Shown: positions 41,075 to 49,875 of the stretch, in pieces
How positions within the stretch are numbered: the first letter of the stretch is position 1
Layout of the letters: each line of letters starts with the position of its first letter
Source of the DNA: Bacteroidales bacterium
GTDB taxonomy: Bacteria > Bacteroidota > Bacteroidia > Bacteroidales > UBA12077
Assembly (NCBI GenBank): GCA_018334675.1
Contig: JAGXLL010000017.1
Coordinates: forward strand, 1 to 49,987
DNA: 49,987 nt
Reading direction: 5' to 3'
Translations under genes and position numbers: made by a program
The notes under the pieces: generated by a model
Databases searched by the model: none
What the model was told of the DNA's origin: nothing
The model's input: the letters and a program-made list of their open reading frames with translations, nothing else

Positions 41075-43201
41075 TTATAATAAACCAATTTTTTTATCAA
41101 TTTTTTGACCCATATGCACTTGGAAAGCCCCGTGCTCTGGTATCGAATGTACCTGGACGTCCTTGCTCCGCAAACGTTTTATCCATCGATGTCTTTGATA
41201 ATAGGAGTTGGAACCGTCCAGTATGATCTTTTTTACCCTGAAGCAGCGGGTGATCTCTTTAATGGTGATGTTTGCATCTCCCGCCAGTATGATGTAGTCG
41301 AGCCGGAGCGGGTATCGCGGTTGAAGCCCGGAGAAGTCCAGGTTGCCATGGAGGTAGGCCAACCGCAAATCCCCGGCTTCAAAGAAATGTTGTGGTCCGG
41401 GAGGTACGGGCCTGTTCCTCTTTCCTTGCCGGGGAAGCTCCCGCAGTGTATATGTTCTTTCTCCCCTGGACAGCCAGTAGTTTTTGATGTGAAAGCGGAT
41501 GGTTTTACCAGGATCTTGTGTGCCGGCCATGTACAGAAGGTTTTTGCCCCGATCCCGGTAGTTGATGGCAGATGCCTCGCCGGCATGGTAGATGATCAGT
41601 TCTTGCTGGTTGTGATGGTATAGATTTGCCCCGATATTCAGCAGAAGGGAGCAAATGCCCAGGGCAAGAGAGCCCTTCAGAAAGCTGGTTCTCCTGTAGA
41701 TCAGATATGCAGTGAACAACGCAATGATCATATAGAAGAGGATCAGTCCGGATGTGGAAATCCACAAGTCACGGGAAGAAGAAAAAGGGAGTTTTTCAAT
41801 GATCCCGGTGGCCCGGGTGAGTGTTTGTAAGCAGAAGTTCAGCGGTATTTGAAATATCTCATACACAGCAGGAAGAATGGGAAAGGCAATTAAATAACCA
41901 ATGCCTGCCACGATAATAACTGTTGCGGCAGGAATCGCAATGAAGTTAGCAAGCCAGAAGTAGTTGGGAAAAGTATGGAAATACCGGATAATAAGTGGAG
42001 CTGCTCCTATTTGAGCCGCAACGGCCAGGGTAAGCCATTGCCAGAGCCTGTCGGGAATGCCCTGTAATTCCATAAGGCTGTATAGACGGGGTTGGAAGAA
42101 GGCTATGGAGGCAACGGCAGCGTAGGAAAGCTGAAAGCTCACCGAGAAGATCAGCATGGGATTGATCACCAACAGGAGAAAAGCTGAGAAAGCCAGGCTG
42201 TTGTAGGTGGAACTGTCTCGCCGCATGGTCCTGCCAAGAGCGATGACGGAAAACATAAGGGTGGCCCGGCATACCGATGGAGAAAGGCCGGTCAGGAAAG
42301 CATAACCTGCCAGGATCACGATGATGACCCCGGTTTTGGCCATCCTGCCATGGCGGGAACGGTCCATAAGAACCAGCAAATGATGAAATAGCAGGTATAT
42401 GATTCCCACATGGAGGCCACTGACAGCTAAAATATGCATGGTGCCTGAAGCGGAAAAACGGCTTTTCATATCGGGAGTGAGCCCTCCTTTATATCCCAGC
42501 AAAAGGGCTGCAGCTACGGCCTGTTGGTTTTTTCCGCGTATCCCGGCATCCAGTTGACGGAGCATCCGGCTGCGTATTTGGTTGGATAAAGCCGTTAGTG
42601 ATGGCCGGTTGTCGCTTTGTACTTTGCTCCAGGCACATTCTTCCAGGTAACATTGGTGGTGGATGCCACGGGAGGCCATGTAGCTGCGGTAATCGAATTC
42701 TTCAGGATTGCCGTAATTTTGGATTGGATGGATATAACCCCTGCCAATTACCATGTCACCTGGCTTTACAGGGGCAAGACTGTCTGTTTTTTGAAAGTAG
42801 GCCATTATCCTGGTGTTTAGATGTTCGTAGCTGTTTCCCGATTGACATTGTCTTATTCGCAGGATGGATTGCCATGAGCGGGGTTTCTCCAGGGGTATAT
42901 CGGTGACTTCAGCCAGAAAGGTGCCTTTTTCCCCTCCAAATACGGGTTGGGATTCTGTGTGATTTTTCAAAAGAGCACTTCCTGCCGTTATAAACAGCAA
43001 TCCCAACAGCAAACCCCTCAACCAGTCGAGGAAAAATTGCTGTCTTAGGGAAAGCAATGAAAATAAGGCAAGTCCCAGGATAAAGATCCCCGAAATACAA
43101 AACAGGGTGAACCACGCCCATTGAAAATGGTGCTGCAAAAGGATGCCGACAATCAAAGGCACCACGAGCCGGATGAAAGGATTGACAGCCAGGAATTTCA
43201 T
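41075..43201 (-). CDS. comEC: ComEC/Rec2-family DNA uptake channel protein
   Basis: A 708-residue polytopic inner-membrane protein, the presumed channel for single-stranded DNA in natural transformation. The N-terminal half has three membrane segments and a soluble OB-like (DUF4131) region. The competence domain follows with AAALLLGYKGGLTPDMKSRF, SASGTMHILAVSGLHVGIIY, FLTGLSPSVCRATLMFSVIA and later helices. The C-terminal 200 residues are in the position of the metallo-beta-lactamase-like domain but show no HxHxDH motif (only DYIILAGDANITIKEI and similar strands), so that part looks degenerate. The gene stands 59 bases downstream of nothing on its strand and upstream of trkA without a visible terminator. 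Confidence 0.9.
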   Translation of the reverse strand: MKFLAVNPFIRLVVPLIVGILLQHHFQWAWFTLFCISGIFILGLALFSLLSLRQQFFLDWLRGLLLGLLFITAGSALLKNHTESQPVFGGEKGTFLAEVTDIPLEKPRSWQSILRIRQCQSGNSYEHLNTRIMAYFQKTDSLAPVKPGDMVIGRGYIHPIQNYGNPEEFDYRSYMASRGIHHQCYLEECAWSKVQSDNRPSLTALSNQIRSRMLRQLDAGIRGKNQQAVAAALLLGYKGGLTPDMKSRFSASGTMHILAVSGLHVGIIYLLFHHLLVLMDRSRHGRMAKTGVIIVILAGYAFLTGLSPSVCRATLMFSVIALGRTMRRDSSTYNSLAFSAFLLLVINPMLIFSVSFQLSYAAVASIAFFQPRLYSLMELQGIPDRLWQWLTLAVAAQIGAAPLIIRYFHTFPNYFWLANFIAIPAATVIIVAGIGYLIAFPILPAVYEIFQIPLNFCLQTLTRATGIIEKLPFSSSRDLWISTSGLILFYMIIALFTAYLIYRRTSFLKGSLALGICSLLLNIGANLYHHNQQELIIYHAGEASAINYRDRGKNLLYMAGTQDPGKTIRFHIKNYWLSRGERTYTLRELPRQGKRNRPVPPGPQHFFEAGDLRLAYLHGNLDFSGLQPRYPLRLDYIILAGDANITIKEITRCFRVKKIILDGSNSYYQRHRWIKRLRSKDVQVHSIPEHGAFQVHMGQKIDKKIGLL

Positions 43202-43426
43202 CGATCCGGGGAAATAAACAACAAGTTACGAAAAAGGCTTGAAGGGTGCAATGGAATTCTGTGCCCTGCCAAATCAATTTAAAAAGTTGTTCAATACATC
43301 GAGTGGGAAAAATGAGCCGCGGGTATGTGCAAAACCCAAAGCATTAGGGTCGAACGGACCGGGATAAGGCAGGGGATGTTAAATCTTAGCTGTGTGAGAC
43401 CGGAGGGGGGATCTTTCCGGATCAAA

Positions 43427-44104
43427 TTATAAATGAATGGGTTCAAGTCTTTGCTTTTCCGGATTGAATCGCGGCACAATATGATGAACATCTAATTGCA
43501 GGGCATACCTGAGGTCGTCTTCCCGTCCGATGCTTCTCAATCGATCCGCTCCCTTGCAGTTCAGTATTTTTTTCTTCATAGCCTCAAAGTCTGATGGTTG
43601 CCCTTTTATTTGTTCTTTCAGGTAAAGGGCACATTGTTCGTCTTCATAAGCTTTTTCAGACGATTCGAAACCCATGGGGGCGAGGGTAACAAGAGGGGGA
43701 TTTTTCCGGCGGATGTATTCCAGCACGGAACCGGCATTGGCAAAGCTTGCAATCAGGATCTCATCGGCTTCTTCTGCAGCCACGATGCCCTGTGTTCCGG
43801 CTGATGTGGTAAGGATCACTTGTTTGTTTTTCAGGTCTGTTGAGGCGGCCCTGGACGGGCTGTTGCCAAAATCAAAACCTTCGGGGGTTTGACTCTTCCT
43901 TTCCCCAATGAGAAGATGGTCGGGATGAGCCTTTTTTAAGCGGTATGCCTCTTCCAGTTTTCCGACTGGTATAACGAAATCGGCTCCCTGAGCCAGACTG
44001 GCTATGATGGTGTTGCTAGAGCGGAAAACGTCGATGATCACCGTCAATTCCCTGGCTTGACTGGCCCCTTCAATGCAGCTTTTTATTTGTACTTCCATGA
44101 GCAT
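43427..44104 (-). CDS. comB: 2-phosphosulfolactate phosphatase (ComB) family protein
   Basis: A 225-residue protein with the ComB pattern: LTVIIDVFRSSNTIIASLAQ near the N-terminus, GADFVIPVGKLEEAYRLKK, LIGERKSQTPEGFDFGNSP, VILTTSAGTQGIVAAEEADE and LVTLAPMGFESSEKAYEDEQ. ComB hydrolyses 2-phosphosulfolactate in methanogen coenzyme M synthesis; in bacteria it is widespread and linked to sulfolactate formation or unknown acid phosphatase roles. The start could be MEVQIKSCIEG two codons later. An exact -7 box lies just upstream. It precedes comEC on the same strand, 225 bases apart; the shared 'com' names are coincidental. Confidence 0.88.
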   Translation of the reverse strand: MLMEVQIKSCIEGASQARELTVIIDVFRSSNTIIASLAQGADFVIPVGKLEEAYRLKKAHPDHLLIGERKSQTPEGFDFGNSPSRAASTDLKNKQVILTTSAGTQGIVAAEEADEILIASFANAGSVLEYIRRKNPPLVTLAPMGFESSEKAYEDEQCALYLKEQIKGQPSDFEAMKKKILNCKGADRLRSIGREDDLRYALQLDVHHIVPRFNPEKQRLEPIHL

Positions 44105-44124
44105 TCATTTGTTGCTTCTAACAG

Positions 44125-44132
44125 CAAAGTTA
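44125..44132 (-). promoter_or_regulatory. -7 element of comB
   Basis: TAACTTTG on the minus strand, an exact TAnnTTTG box 21-27 bases before the alternative start codons. It gives a very short leader. No clear -33. Confidence 0.4.
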
Positions 44133-44165
44133 CGGTAAATGTTTGAATTCACCGGAGTGGATGCT

Positions 44166-44195
44166 TTTGAATTAGAACTGCTTTGTGTATTTTTG
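44166..44195 (+). promoter_or_regulatory. Promoter of the thioesterase gene
   Basis: TTTG (44166-44169), 18 bases, then TATTTTTG (44188-44195), an exact -7 box, 25 bases before the ATG. It is divergent from the comB promoter. Confidence 0.6.
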
Positions 44196-44220
44196 AACCC
44201 TTTATATTAATCCTAACACA

Positions 44221-44631
44221 ATGGATCAACAACATCAATACTGGCTTGAGCTGGCTGTAAGGGATTATGAGCTTGATCTGCAGGGCATTGTCAATAATTC
44301 CGTTTATCAGAATTATTTTGAACATACCCGGCATGAATTCCTTTATTCCCGGAATATTGATTTTGCTCAACTCCATCGTGAGGGGAAGGATCTGATCGTA
44401 AGCCGGGTAGAGATAGATTATAAATATTCCTTGCAAAGTCATGACCGGTTTCAGGTGACCGTAGATCTGGAAAGGGAAGGCCATTTGAAGATCGTGTTCA
44501 ACCAGTCTGTTTTTCGTATTCCTGATGGAAAACTGATGGCCAGGGCACGTGTTTATGGTGTTTGCCTGCTTCGGGGCAAACCGGTCAGGCCCGAACGCAT
44601 ATTGGATTTGAGCCGGCTGGGTTTGGAATAA
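44221..44631 (+). CDS. Acyl-CoA thioesterase, 4-hydroxybenzoyl-CoA thioesterase-like hotdog fold
   Basis: A 136-residue single hotdog-domain protein. The signature is YELDLQGIVNNSVYQNYFEH, where the Asp-x-x-x-x-Val-x-x-x-x-Tyr pattern matches the YbgC/4HBT active site (the Asp before Gln-Gly-Ile-Val-Asn). HDRFQVTVDLEREGHLKIVF and KLMARARVYGVCLL are the following strands. It would hydrolyse acyl-CoA or acyl-ACP in the cytosol; the acyl group is unknown. Own promoter, and a bidirectional terminator downstream. Confidence 0.88.
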   Translation: MDQQHQYWLELAVRDYELDLQGIVNNSVYQNYFEHTRHEFLYSRNIDFAQLHREGKDLIVSRVEIDYKYSLQSHDRFQVTVDLEREGHLKIVFNQSVFRIPDGKLMARARVYGVCLLRGKPVRPERILDLSRLGLE

Positions 44632-44730
44632 TACCTTTAGGGTTGGATTGTTTTATACAGAGGTCAACGGGTAGTTTGATAAGCCATATTCTCAGTCTGA
44701 AGTTAAAGCGAAACTTACAAGTTTTGGGGA

Positions 44731-44775
44731 GAAAAAACCCTCACGAGGCTTGAGCGCCAGGTGAGGATTTATTTT
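44731..44775. terminator. Bidirectional terminator between convergent genes
   Basis: CCTCAC (44739-44744) and GTGAGG (44761-44766) with a short inner GGC/GCC pairing. On the minus strand it is followed by GTTTTTT, on the plus strand by ATTTATTTT. It serves the DUF5695 gene and, probably, the thioesterase gene. Confidence 0.6.
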
Positions 44776-44820
44776 GGATTGTGTTATTGATTTGAGCTGT
44801 TCTCTATTTGCTTTGGGCGT

Positions 44821-47583
44821 TTATTGTTGCCTCAAAAGAATATTCTTGGAACCTTCACCCAGGGGAATGACCCAGGCACCCCGCTCTTTATTGAACTCCT
44901 GAGGGATACGGAAGGAGCTCACTCCTTCTACTTGTGCCGGCTGGCTCATGCGAAGTCTGGCTTTTGGGGTATACGCACCAGCCGGGTCCAGCGTTACACG
45001 TACATTGCCACTCTCCGGATTATAGGCCACGTTTTTGAACGCTCCTGCATCGAGGGTCAGCCATAATCCCACGGGAGCGACATAAACTCTTGATCTGGCT
45101 GCATCCAGTGGTTTCATGCTGATCCATTCGTTTTTTTCCTCGATATTACCGCCAAAGGACAGCCATCCGAATTCATCGTGATGGATGAGATAGCTGGATG
45201 TATTGATCGCGTAGCCGAAGAATCCTGAACCATAATCACCTGAATAGTGATCAATCCGCAGGGTAGAGGGAAAAGAATGGAAAGCAGCCGGGCCGAACCC
45301 TTCGCGGGTTATGTTGGAGACGGATCCCATCAGACCGCCGTGGCCTACCCTCAGGAGATAGAGGTCTTCGGGGTTGTTTCTGTACTCTTTCAGCACGGGA
45401 ATGGCATTGAGTCCGGAACCATAATGGTGCAGCTGACGCTCGATGCGCTGCAGTTTCCCGGCGAACAGGAAGTCCCAGTATCTGCGGGCACTTCCGTTGT
45501 AACCCCAGTGCGGGAGTGTCGGCATATAAGCCAGGATGGCATTGAGTGTTACATCGGCTTTCTCCATATATCCAAAGTATCTCGACCACATATATACTTC
45601 CTCCTGGCCTGTCGAATCCCAGGGCATCTCACTTCCGAAGGGATACTTGAGTGAGCGCCACAGGTCGGCACGCTCGCGCATTTTAGCTTCTAGTGCTTCG
45701 GCCATCTCATCCATGCCTTCACGTTGAAGATCAAGCAGTATCAAAAAGAAGATGGTACCTTCCATTTGCCCGAATTGTGCATAATGGGGTGCCTGCTCTA
45801 CCATGGCCATGGCGGTATGGTAGCCCTGCTTGAGATACCAGTCCCATGTTTCTCCGGTCACCAGGTCTTCATGGTTGCGTGAAAGCTGATAAAGCACCCA
45901 GTAGGCAGAGGCCACGTGGGGGTAGTTATAGGAACGGCCGGTTGATCTGGCCTGTTCCTTATTCCAGGCTGACCATGAGCCGTAATAAACATCATCGCTG
46001 TAAGTACCTTCAGGCATCGAATCGGGTTCGTAATAGAACATGCTTTTTCGAACGCCATATTTTTTCTCCCCATCGCTGTATTGAATGCCACCCCACAGGG
46101 TTTCATGAACAAAGCGTTGCATCTTCTCCAGTTCTTGTTTATCGGGTTGTATCAGTTGCTTCATCATAGCCGACAACCAGGAAGCAGCACCGCCCTCGTC
46201 ACTCAATCCGGGTATCCAGGCCCTGCTGTCCTGGGTGACCTGTTGCATTTTGGCATAGTCATAGCTGATCACCGATAAATGGCGTTCGAAGGGATCGTCA
46301 GGATCTTCAAACCATTGCTCGGTGGTCAGGAAGTTGCCATGATCATCGACCAGGTCCTTTTGAGGTTTGATAACCTTATAGTGAATGCTTTGGCTTACTC
46401 CGTCGCTGTAGGTTACGGTAAGCCTGGCCCGGCCCCAGTTCTTGCCTTTGATCTGGTATGTTTGCCATCCATTGGGTGTGGACCCACCTTTTTCAACCAC
46501 CAGGGCTCCGGCGGGCTCCACATCTACCGAACGCACCGGGCTGTTGTATTTCAGAAACAACTTGCCGTCCATGTCCATGGGCATCACATATCCCGGAACA
46601 CCTACCGCTACTGGTCTGTCATGCTGCTGAAGGGTTGGTTCAATATCCCGCAGGCTGTCGGCCAGGACAAATTTAAGACCGTATTCCCTTGAGTCGCCGG
46701 GGTTCAAACGCACCGAACCCGGGGTGTTCCATGGTTCTGCATTACTCCATTCTTCTTCTGCATGGGCTTTGGTGTGTACCATCCACTCGTGAAAACCCTC
46801 GAAAGTGATTCCTCTGGGGGTCCGGTCGGCATGGAGCGGTTTGTAAGCTTCGAAGGGAGTGGACCCATGAGGCATTACCAGCAATACCTTTCCTTTGCCA
46901 TGCAGGCGGGCTACCTGAAGGTATCCTGCATCGCGGCCAATATAAGGATCATAGAAGGAACATTCGGCATGTGCTTCCTCCAGTGATTTATTGGTCAGTA
47001 TGTTATTGAAGATCATAGGGACGCCAAGGGAACCAATCTCAACCGGTTTTTCTGATTTATTGTGGAGTTTGAAGCGCAGAAGCAGATCCTCGTCTTGTAA
47101 TTCCCAGTATCGCTGTATTTGTAAAGGTAAATCACCCGGAAAGGTATTGGCCAGATCAGCTGCGGCCAGTATCTGCTTATTGCCATCTGTACTCAATGCT
47201 TGCACAGGAGCACGATCGGCTGCGGTTGAAAACGATTGCCATTCATCCGATTCGCCAATACGCAGCCGAAGGGTTAAATCGCCCAGGTGGTATAAACTGT
47301 CTCCTTTTCTTATTTCCAGCCGATCGGAAGGTGTGAAATCAAACCCACCGGCCGATTTAGGTTGCAGTCCGGCCACCGTCTGCGATGCTTTTACAAGTTT
47401 CAAATTAAAAGCCGGCGTCTCCAGTTCGATATAACCTTTGTCAAGGCCTAGTGTACCGGGGACTTTGGCCAAATCTTCCCAGTTTTGTGCCTGAACATGG
47501 CTGCAGATGGCCATCACAATTACCAGGGCCAACCATCGGACCGGTCGGCTTTTCTTCTTCGTGATCCGTTTTTTCTTTCTCAT
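44821..47583 (-). CDS. Large secreted DUF5695 domain protein
   Basis: A 920-residue protein with a very basic N-terminus followed by a signal peptide (WLALVIVMAICSHVQAQ), so it is exported. The first 400 residues are beta-rich (YIELETPAFNLKLVKASQTV, GSLGVPMIFNN). The rest is helical with many aromatic residues (YPHVASAYWVLYQLSRNH, TWDWYLKQGYHTAMAMVEQA, MWSRYFGYMEKADVTLNAIL), suggesting an alpha/alpha toroid as in polysaccharide lyases and glycosidases. The overall pattern is that of DUF5695 proteins, which are usually near carbohydrate genes; no catalytic residue can be named. Monocistronic; no exact promoter seen in the 309-base upstream gap. Confidence 0.65.
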   Translation of the reverse strand: MRKKKRITKKKSRPVRWLALVIVMAICSHVQAQNWEDLAKVPGTLGLDKGYIELETPAFNLKLVKASQTVAGLQPKSAGGFDFTPSDRLEIRKGDSLYHLGDLTLRLRIGESDEWQSFSTAADRAPVQALSTDGNKQILAAADLANTFPGDLPLQIQRYWELQDEDLLLRFKLHNKSEKPVEIGSLGVPMIFNNILTNKSLEEAHAECSFYDPYIGRDAGYLQVARLHGKGKVLLVMPHGSTPFEAYKPLHADRTPRGITFEGFHEWMVHTKAHAEEEWSNAEPWNTPGSVRLNPGDSREYGLKFVLADSLRDIEPTLQQHDRPVAVGVPGYVMPMDMDGKLFLKYNSPVRSVDVEPAGALVVEKGGSTPNGWQTYQIKGKNWGRARLTVTYSDGVSQSIHYKVIKPQKDLVDDHGNFLTTEQWFEDPDDPFERHLSVISYDYAKMQQVTQDSRAWIPGLSDEGGAASWLSAMMKQLIQPDKQELEKMQRFVHETLWGGIQYSDGEKKYGVRKSMFYYEPDSMPEGTYSDDVYYGSWSAWNKEQARSTGRSYNYPHVASAYWVLYQLSRNHEDLVTGETWDWYLKQGYHTAMAMVEQAPHYAQFGQMEGTIFFLILLDLQREGMDEMAEALEAKMRERADLWRSLKYPFGSEMPWDSTGQEEVYMWSRYFGYMEKADVTLNAILAYMPTLPHWGYNGSARRYWDFLFAGKLQRIERQLHHYGSGLNAIPVLKEYRNNPEDLYLLRVGHGGLMGSVSNITREGFGPAAFHSFPSTLRIDHYSGDYGSGFFGYAINTSSYLIHHDEFGWLSFGGNIEEKNEWISMKPLDAARSRVYVAPVGLWLTLDAGAFKNVAYNPESGNVRVTLDPAGAYTPKARLRMSQPAQVEGVSSFRIPQEFNKERGAWVIPLGEGSKNILLRQQ

Positions 47584-47892
47584 AGGTCATTTTATTAAGG
47601 TTTATATCATTTGCCGGGGAAGGTGCTTATGGCCCTCAATTCAAAGAAAATAGCGCACATCATCAGAAAACCATTTCTATCAAGTTTATAAAAATAAGGT
47701 TTTATTTTAGAAATGTAAAATTTACACTTAAAAATTTACCTCCCCTACAAAAACTCTGCTTGATAAGAAACCATGAATCTTTGATTTGTTAAAAGCTTCA
47801 TTTTTCGGTGCATTTCAAAATCATAAAAGACCTGAGTCTCCCAAAAATTATTTTTCGCAGGAGACTCAAATTTTTAAACGTAATGGGGATGA
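47584..47892. other. Intergenic region with a hairpin
   Basis: No gene. TGAGTCTCC (47833-47841) and GGAGACTCA (47860-47868) form a perfect 9-bp stem, with AT-rich arms inside. It lies about 25 bases after the stop of the 8-helix membrane protein gene and is probably its transcript end, although the following T-run on the minus strand is weak. On the plus strand it is followed by AATTTTT. Confidence 0.5.
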
Positions 47893-48708
47893 TCAAACGG
47901 TTTGGCGGATCTGCTTTATGTAGAAGAATAAAAAGATGAGGCTGATCCCGGTAAGCAGGCCAAAAAACAGGATCATGGTATAATCGGGTATGTTGTTCAT
48001 CTGCAGAGGTACATACCATTCTCCGACAACAACCGACAGGGTGAGGGTGAGCACTTTAAACAGTATTACACCGGCCAGGAGGGTGCCGTAGGCCTGATTT
48101 CTGAATAACAGCAGGGCAACGATCACAAATGCGGGAAAAACAATGCTCAGATCCAGCAAGTATACTGCGTAGGTGTCGTTGGGATGGTGGTTTGAGATAT
48201 CCGGTATCATCTGGAGGATCCAGATTGGGGTAAGAAACGCGACGATCACCACAAAGAAAGTTGCCACCGATATGCGCAGCCATTTTTGGAGCTCCATCTT
48301 TTCCGCCAGTCTCCGCCTGAAGCTTGTCAAACCCAGAATCAGGGCGTAGGTGGATAGACCAAATATAGCCAGGTATACCAAATAGAGGGAGGTGTATTGA
48401 CCCTGCAGGGTATAGAGTCCATAGGCATAGAAGAAGTAGGCGGACAGACCTGTGATGATGATCAGCGAAAAAGGTCCTTTTCTGTTCAGGTGAATAATGG
48501 AAAATACCAGCAGGAGCATTGCTACCGGGAGTGAAACAAAATCCTGGGCCCGGGAGCCATAGACAAGTCGCCGGGTAAGGGATCCGGCCCAGTATACCTG
48601 GTCGTAAAGTTCTTTATTCCCTATTCCTTCCAGGGTAGCCCATATGCTTAGCCCTGCAATGAGCAGGGTGATGATGGCCACTATCCGGCTTTGAGGTATG
48701 TTGATCAT
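47893..48708 (-). CDS. Unrecognised membrane protein with eight predicted helices
   Basis: A 271-residue protein of the cytoplasmic membrane with eight hydrophobic segments, at roughly residues 9-30, 58-76, 79-101, 107-131, 145-170, 181-205, 207-232 and 240-264. Between the first two helices is a hydrophilic loop (YDQVYWAGSLTRRLVYGSRA). I recognise no family signature, cofactor motif or repeat. It has no co-directional close neighbour: the next gene upstream ends 173 bases away. An imperfect -7 box (CATATTTG) is directly upstream. A hairpin follows the stop. Confidence 0.7.
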   Translation of the reverse strand: MINIPQSRIVAIITLLIAGLSIWATLEGIGNKELYDQVYWAGSLTRRLVYGSRAQDFVSLPVAMLLLVFSIIHLNRKGPFSLIIITGLSAYFFYAYGLYTLQGQYTSLYLVYLAIFGLSTYALILGLTSFRRRLAEKMELQKWLRISVATFFVVIVAFLTPIWILQMIPDISNHHPNDTYAVYLLDLSIVFPAFVIVALLLFRNQAYGTLLAGVILFKVLTLTLSVVVGEWYVPLQMNNIPDYTMILFFGLLTGISLIFLFFYIKQIRQTV

Positions 48709-48881
48709 TATTTGCTGATTTTAAGACACAAATATGAATCACTTGTGGAGCGATCTTTTCTTCAATAATAAGCATTTTTTCGATGGTTTCAACCCGGTAG
48801 TTGGGATTTTGTTGGAAGTCAAAGGAAGGAAGGTCATATGTACTGTTTGGTCAAGGTATTGCAGAGTTAGCTGATCCGTTG

Positions 48882-49658
48882 TCAGAGGGCTTCCATCTTT
48901 CTGATCCTTTTGTGAAATGTAGCTACCTGGCGGTAGCCGATTTTCTTCAGTACCTCTTTTGCCAGGGGAAAATACTGACCGATCTGATTGGCCTCATGGG
49001 CATCTGAGCCCAGGGTGACAGGTATATTTGAGTGAAAGCACAAGGTGATGAAATTGGCATCCGGATAGAATTCCTTGCAAGGTTTGTTCAGTCCGCTGGT
49101 GTTCACCTCAACCACTGAATTTGTTTGTTTTAGAGATCTGATAAGCTTTTTGTGCCAGCGCGAGGGGTCATGGCAAGGATAGTGGCCGAACTTTTTGATC
49201 AGGTCGATGTGACCTATGATATCGTAGAGTTTGCTGTTTATGGATCTTCTGACTATATTGAAATACTGATCGTAGAGTTCATCAATGTTACGGCCTTCAA
49301 AGTTTTGGGGGTCGGTGTCAAAATTCCAGCTATTCAAAAAATGAACCGATCCGATGACGTAATCCAGCGGCAGGTTTTGAATGAGGGCCTGGATGTTCTT
49401 TTCCTGGCCCGGTATAAAGTCGATCTCCGCACCGAAACGAATGCGCACCGGTAGTTCTTCCATGTTCTTGATTGTCAGGATGTGATTCTGCATTTGTTGT
49501 ATCTCTTCAGCCTTAACGCTCCATTTGCTGTCGAGGATAGAGAAGTGATCAGAGAATCCCAGTTCGTCGATGCATGCATAAGAAGCCTGATTCAGATAAC
49601 TGTGGTGGGAACTGATGCCATCTGAATAGTTGGTGTGCGTATGATAATCAGGTGTCAT
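48882..49658 (-). CDS. PHP-domain phosphatase, histidinol-phosphatase (HisK) family
   Basis: A 258-residue metal-dependent phosphoesterase. Metal-binding motifs of the PHP fold are visible: DYHTHTNYSDG at residues 4-14, LGFSDHF with the second His, GAEIDFIPG with the conserved Glu, DYVIGSVHFL, YDIIGHIDLIKKFGH and PVTLGSDAHEANQIGQYF. Many members dephosphorylate histidinol phosphate in His synthesis, but others have different sugar or nucleotide substrates, and no his gene is nearby. The open frame extends 21 codons upstream; MTPDYHTHTNYSD is the expected start because PHP proteins begin right before the first metal motif. Confidence 0.85.
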   Translation of the reverse strand: MTPDYHTHTNYSDGISSHHSYLNQASYACIDELGFSDHFSILDSKWSVKAEEIQQMQNHILTIKNMEELPVRIRFGAEIDFIPGQEKNIQALIQNLPLDYVIGSVHFLNSWNFDTDPQNFEGRNIDELYDQYFNIVRRSINSKLYDIIGHIDLIKKFGHYPCHDPSRWHKKLIRSLKQTNSVVEVNTSGLNKPCKEFYPDANFITLCFHSNIPVTLGSDAHEANQIGQYFPLAKEVLKKIGYRQVATFHKRIRKMEAL

Positions 49659-49875
49659 ACCGGATTGTTGGGGATAATTTTCGGTCCATAAAATGAACTG
49701 TTTTCTTGCAACTTGCCTCATGCAGGAGCATTTCGGACAGCAACCTCATTGTGTGTAATGCTTTACCCCCACCTCAGGAAGCCCTCTCCGCATGAGGCAA
49801 TGATGCCATTTTTTATCAGGAAATTGTAGGTAACCCACCCCCATGTTAACAAGTTACTGGGAAAAAATGATAATC

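Noticed and set aside
43291-43491. Short minus-strand frame overlapping the comB end
   Set aside because: It overlaps comB in another frame and has no protein-like features.
44640-44730. tRNA-like stretch after the thioesterase gene
   Set aside because: No cloverleaf can be formed; TPsiC and anticodon arms are missing.
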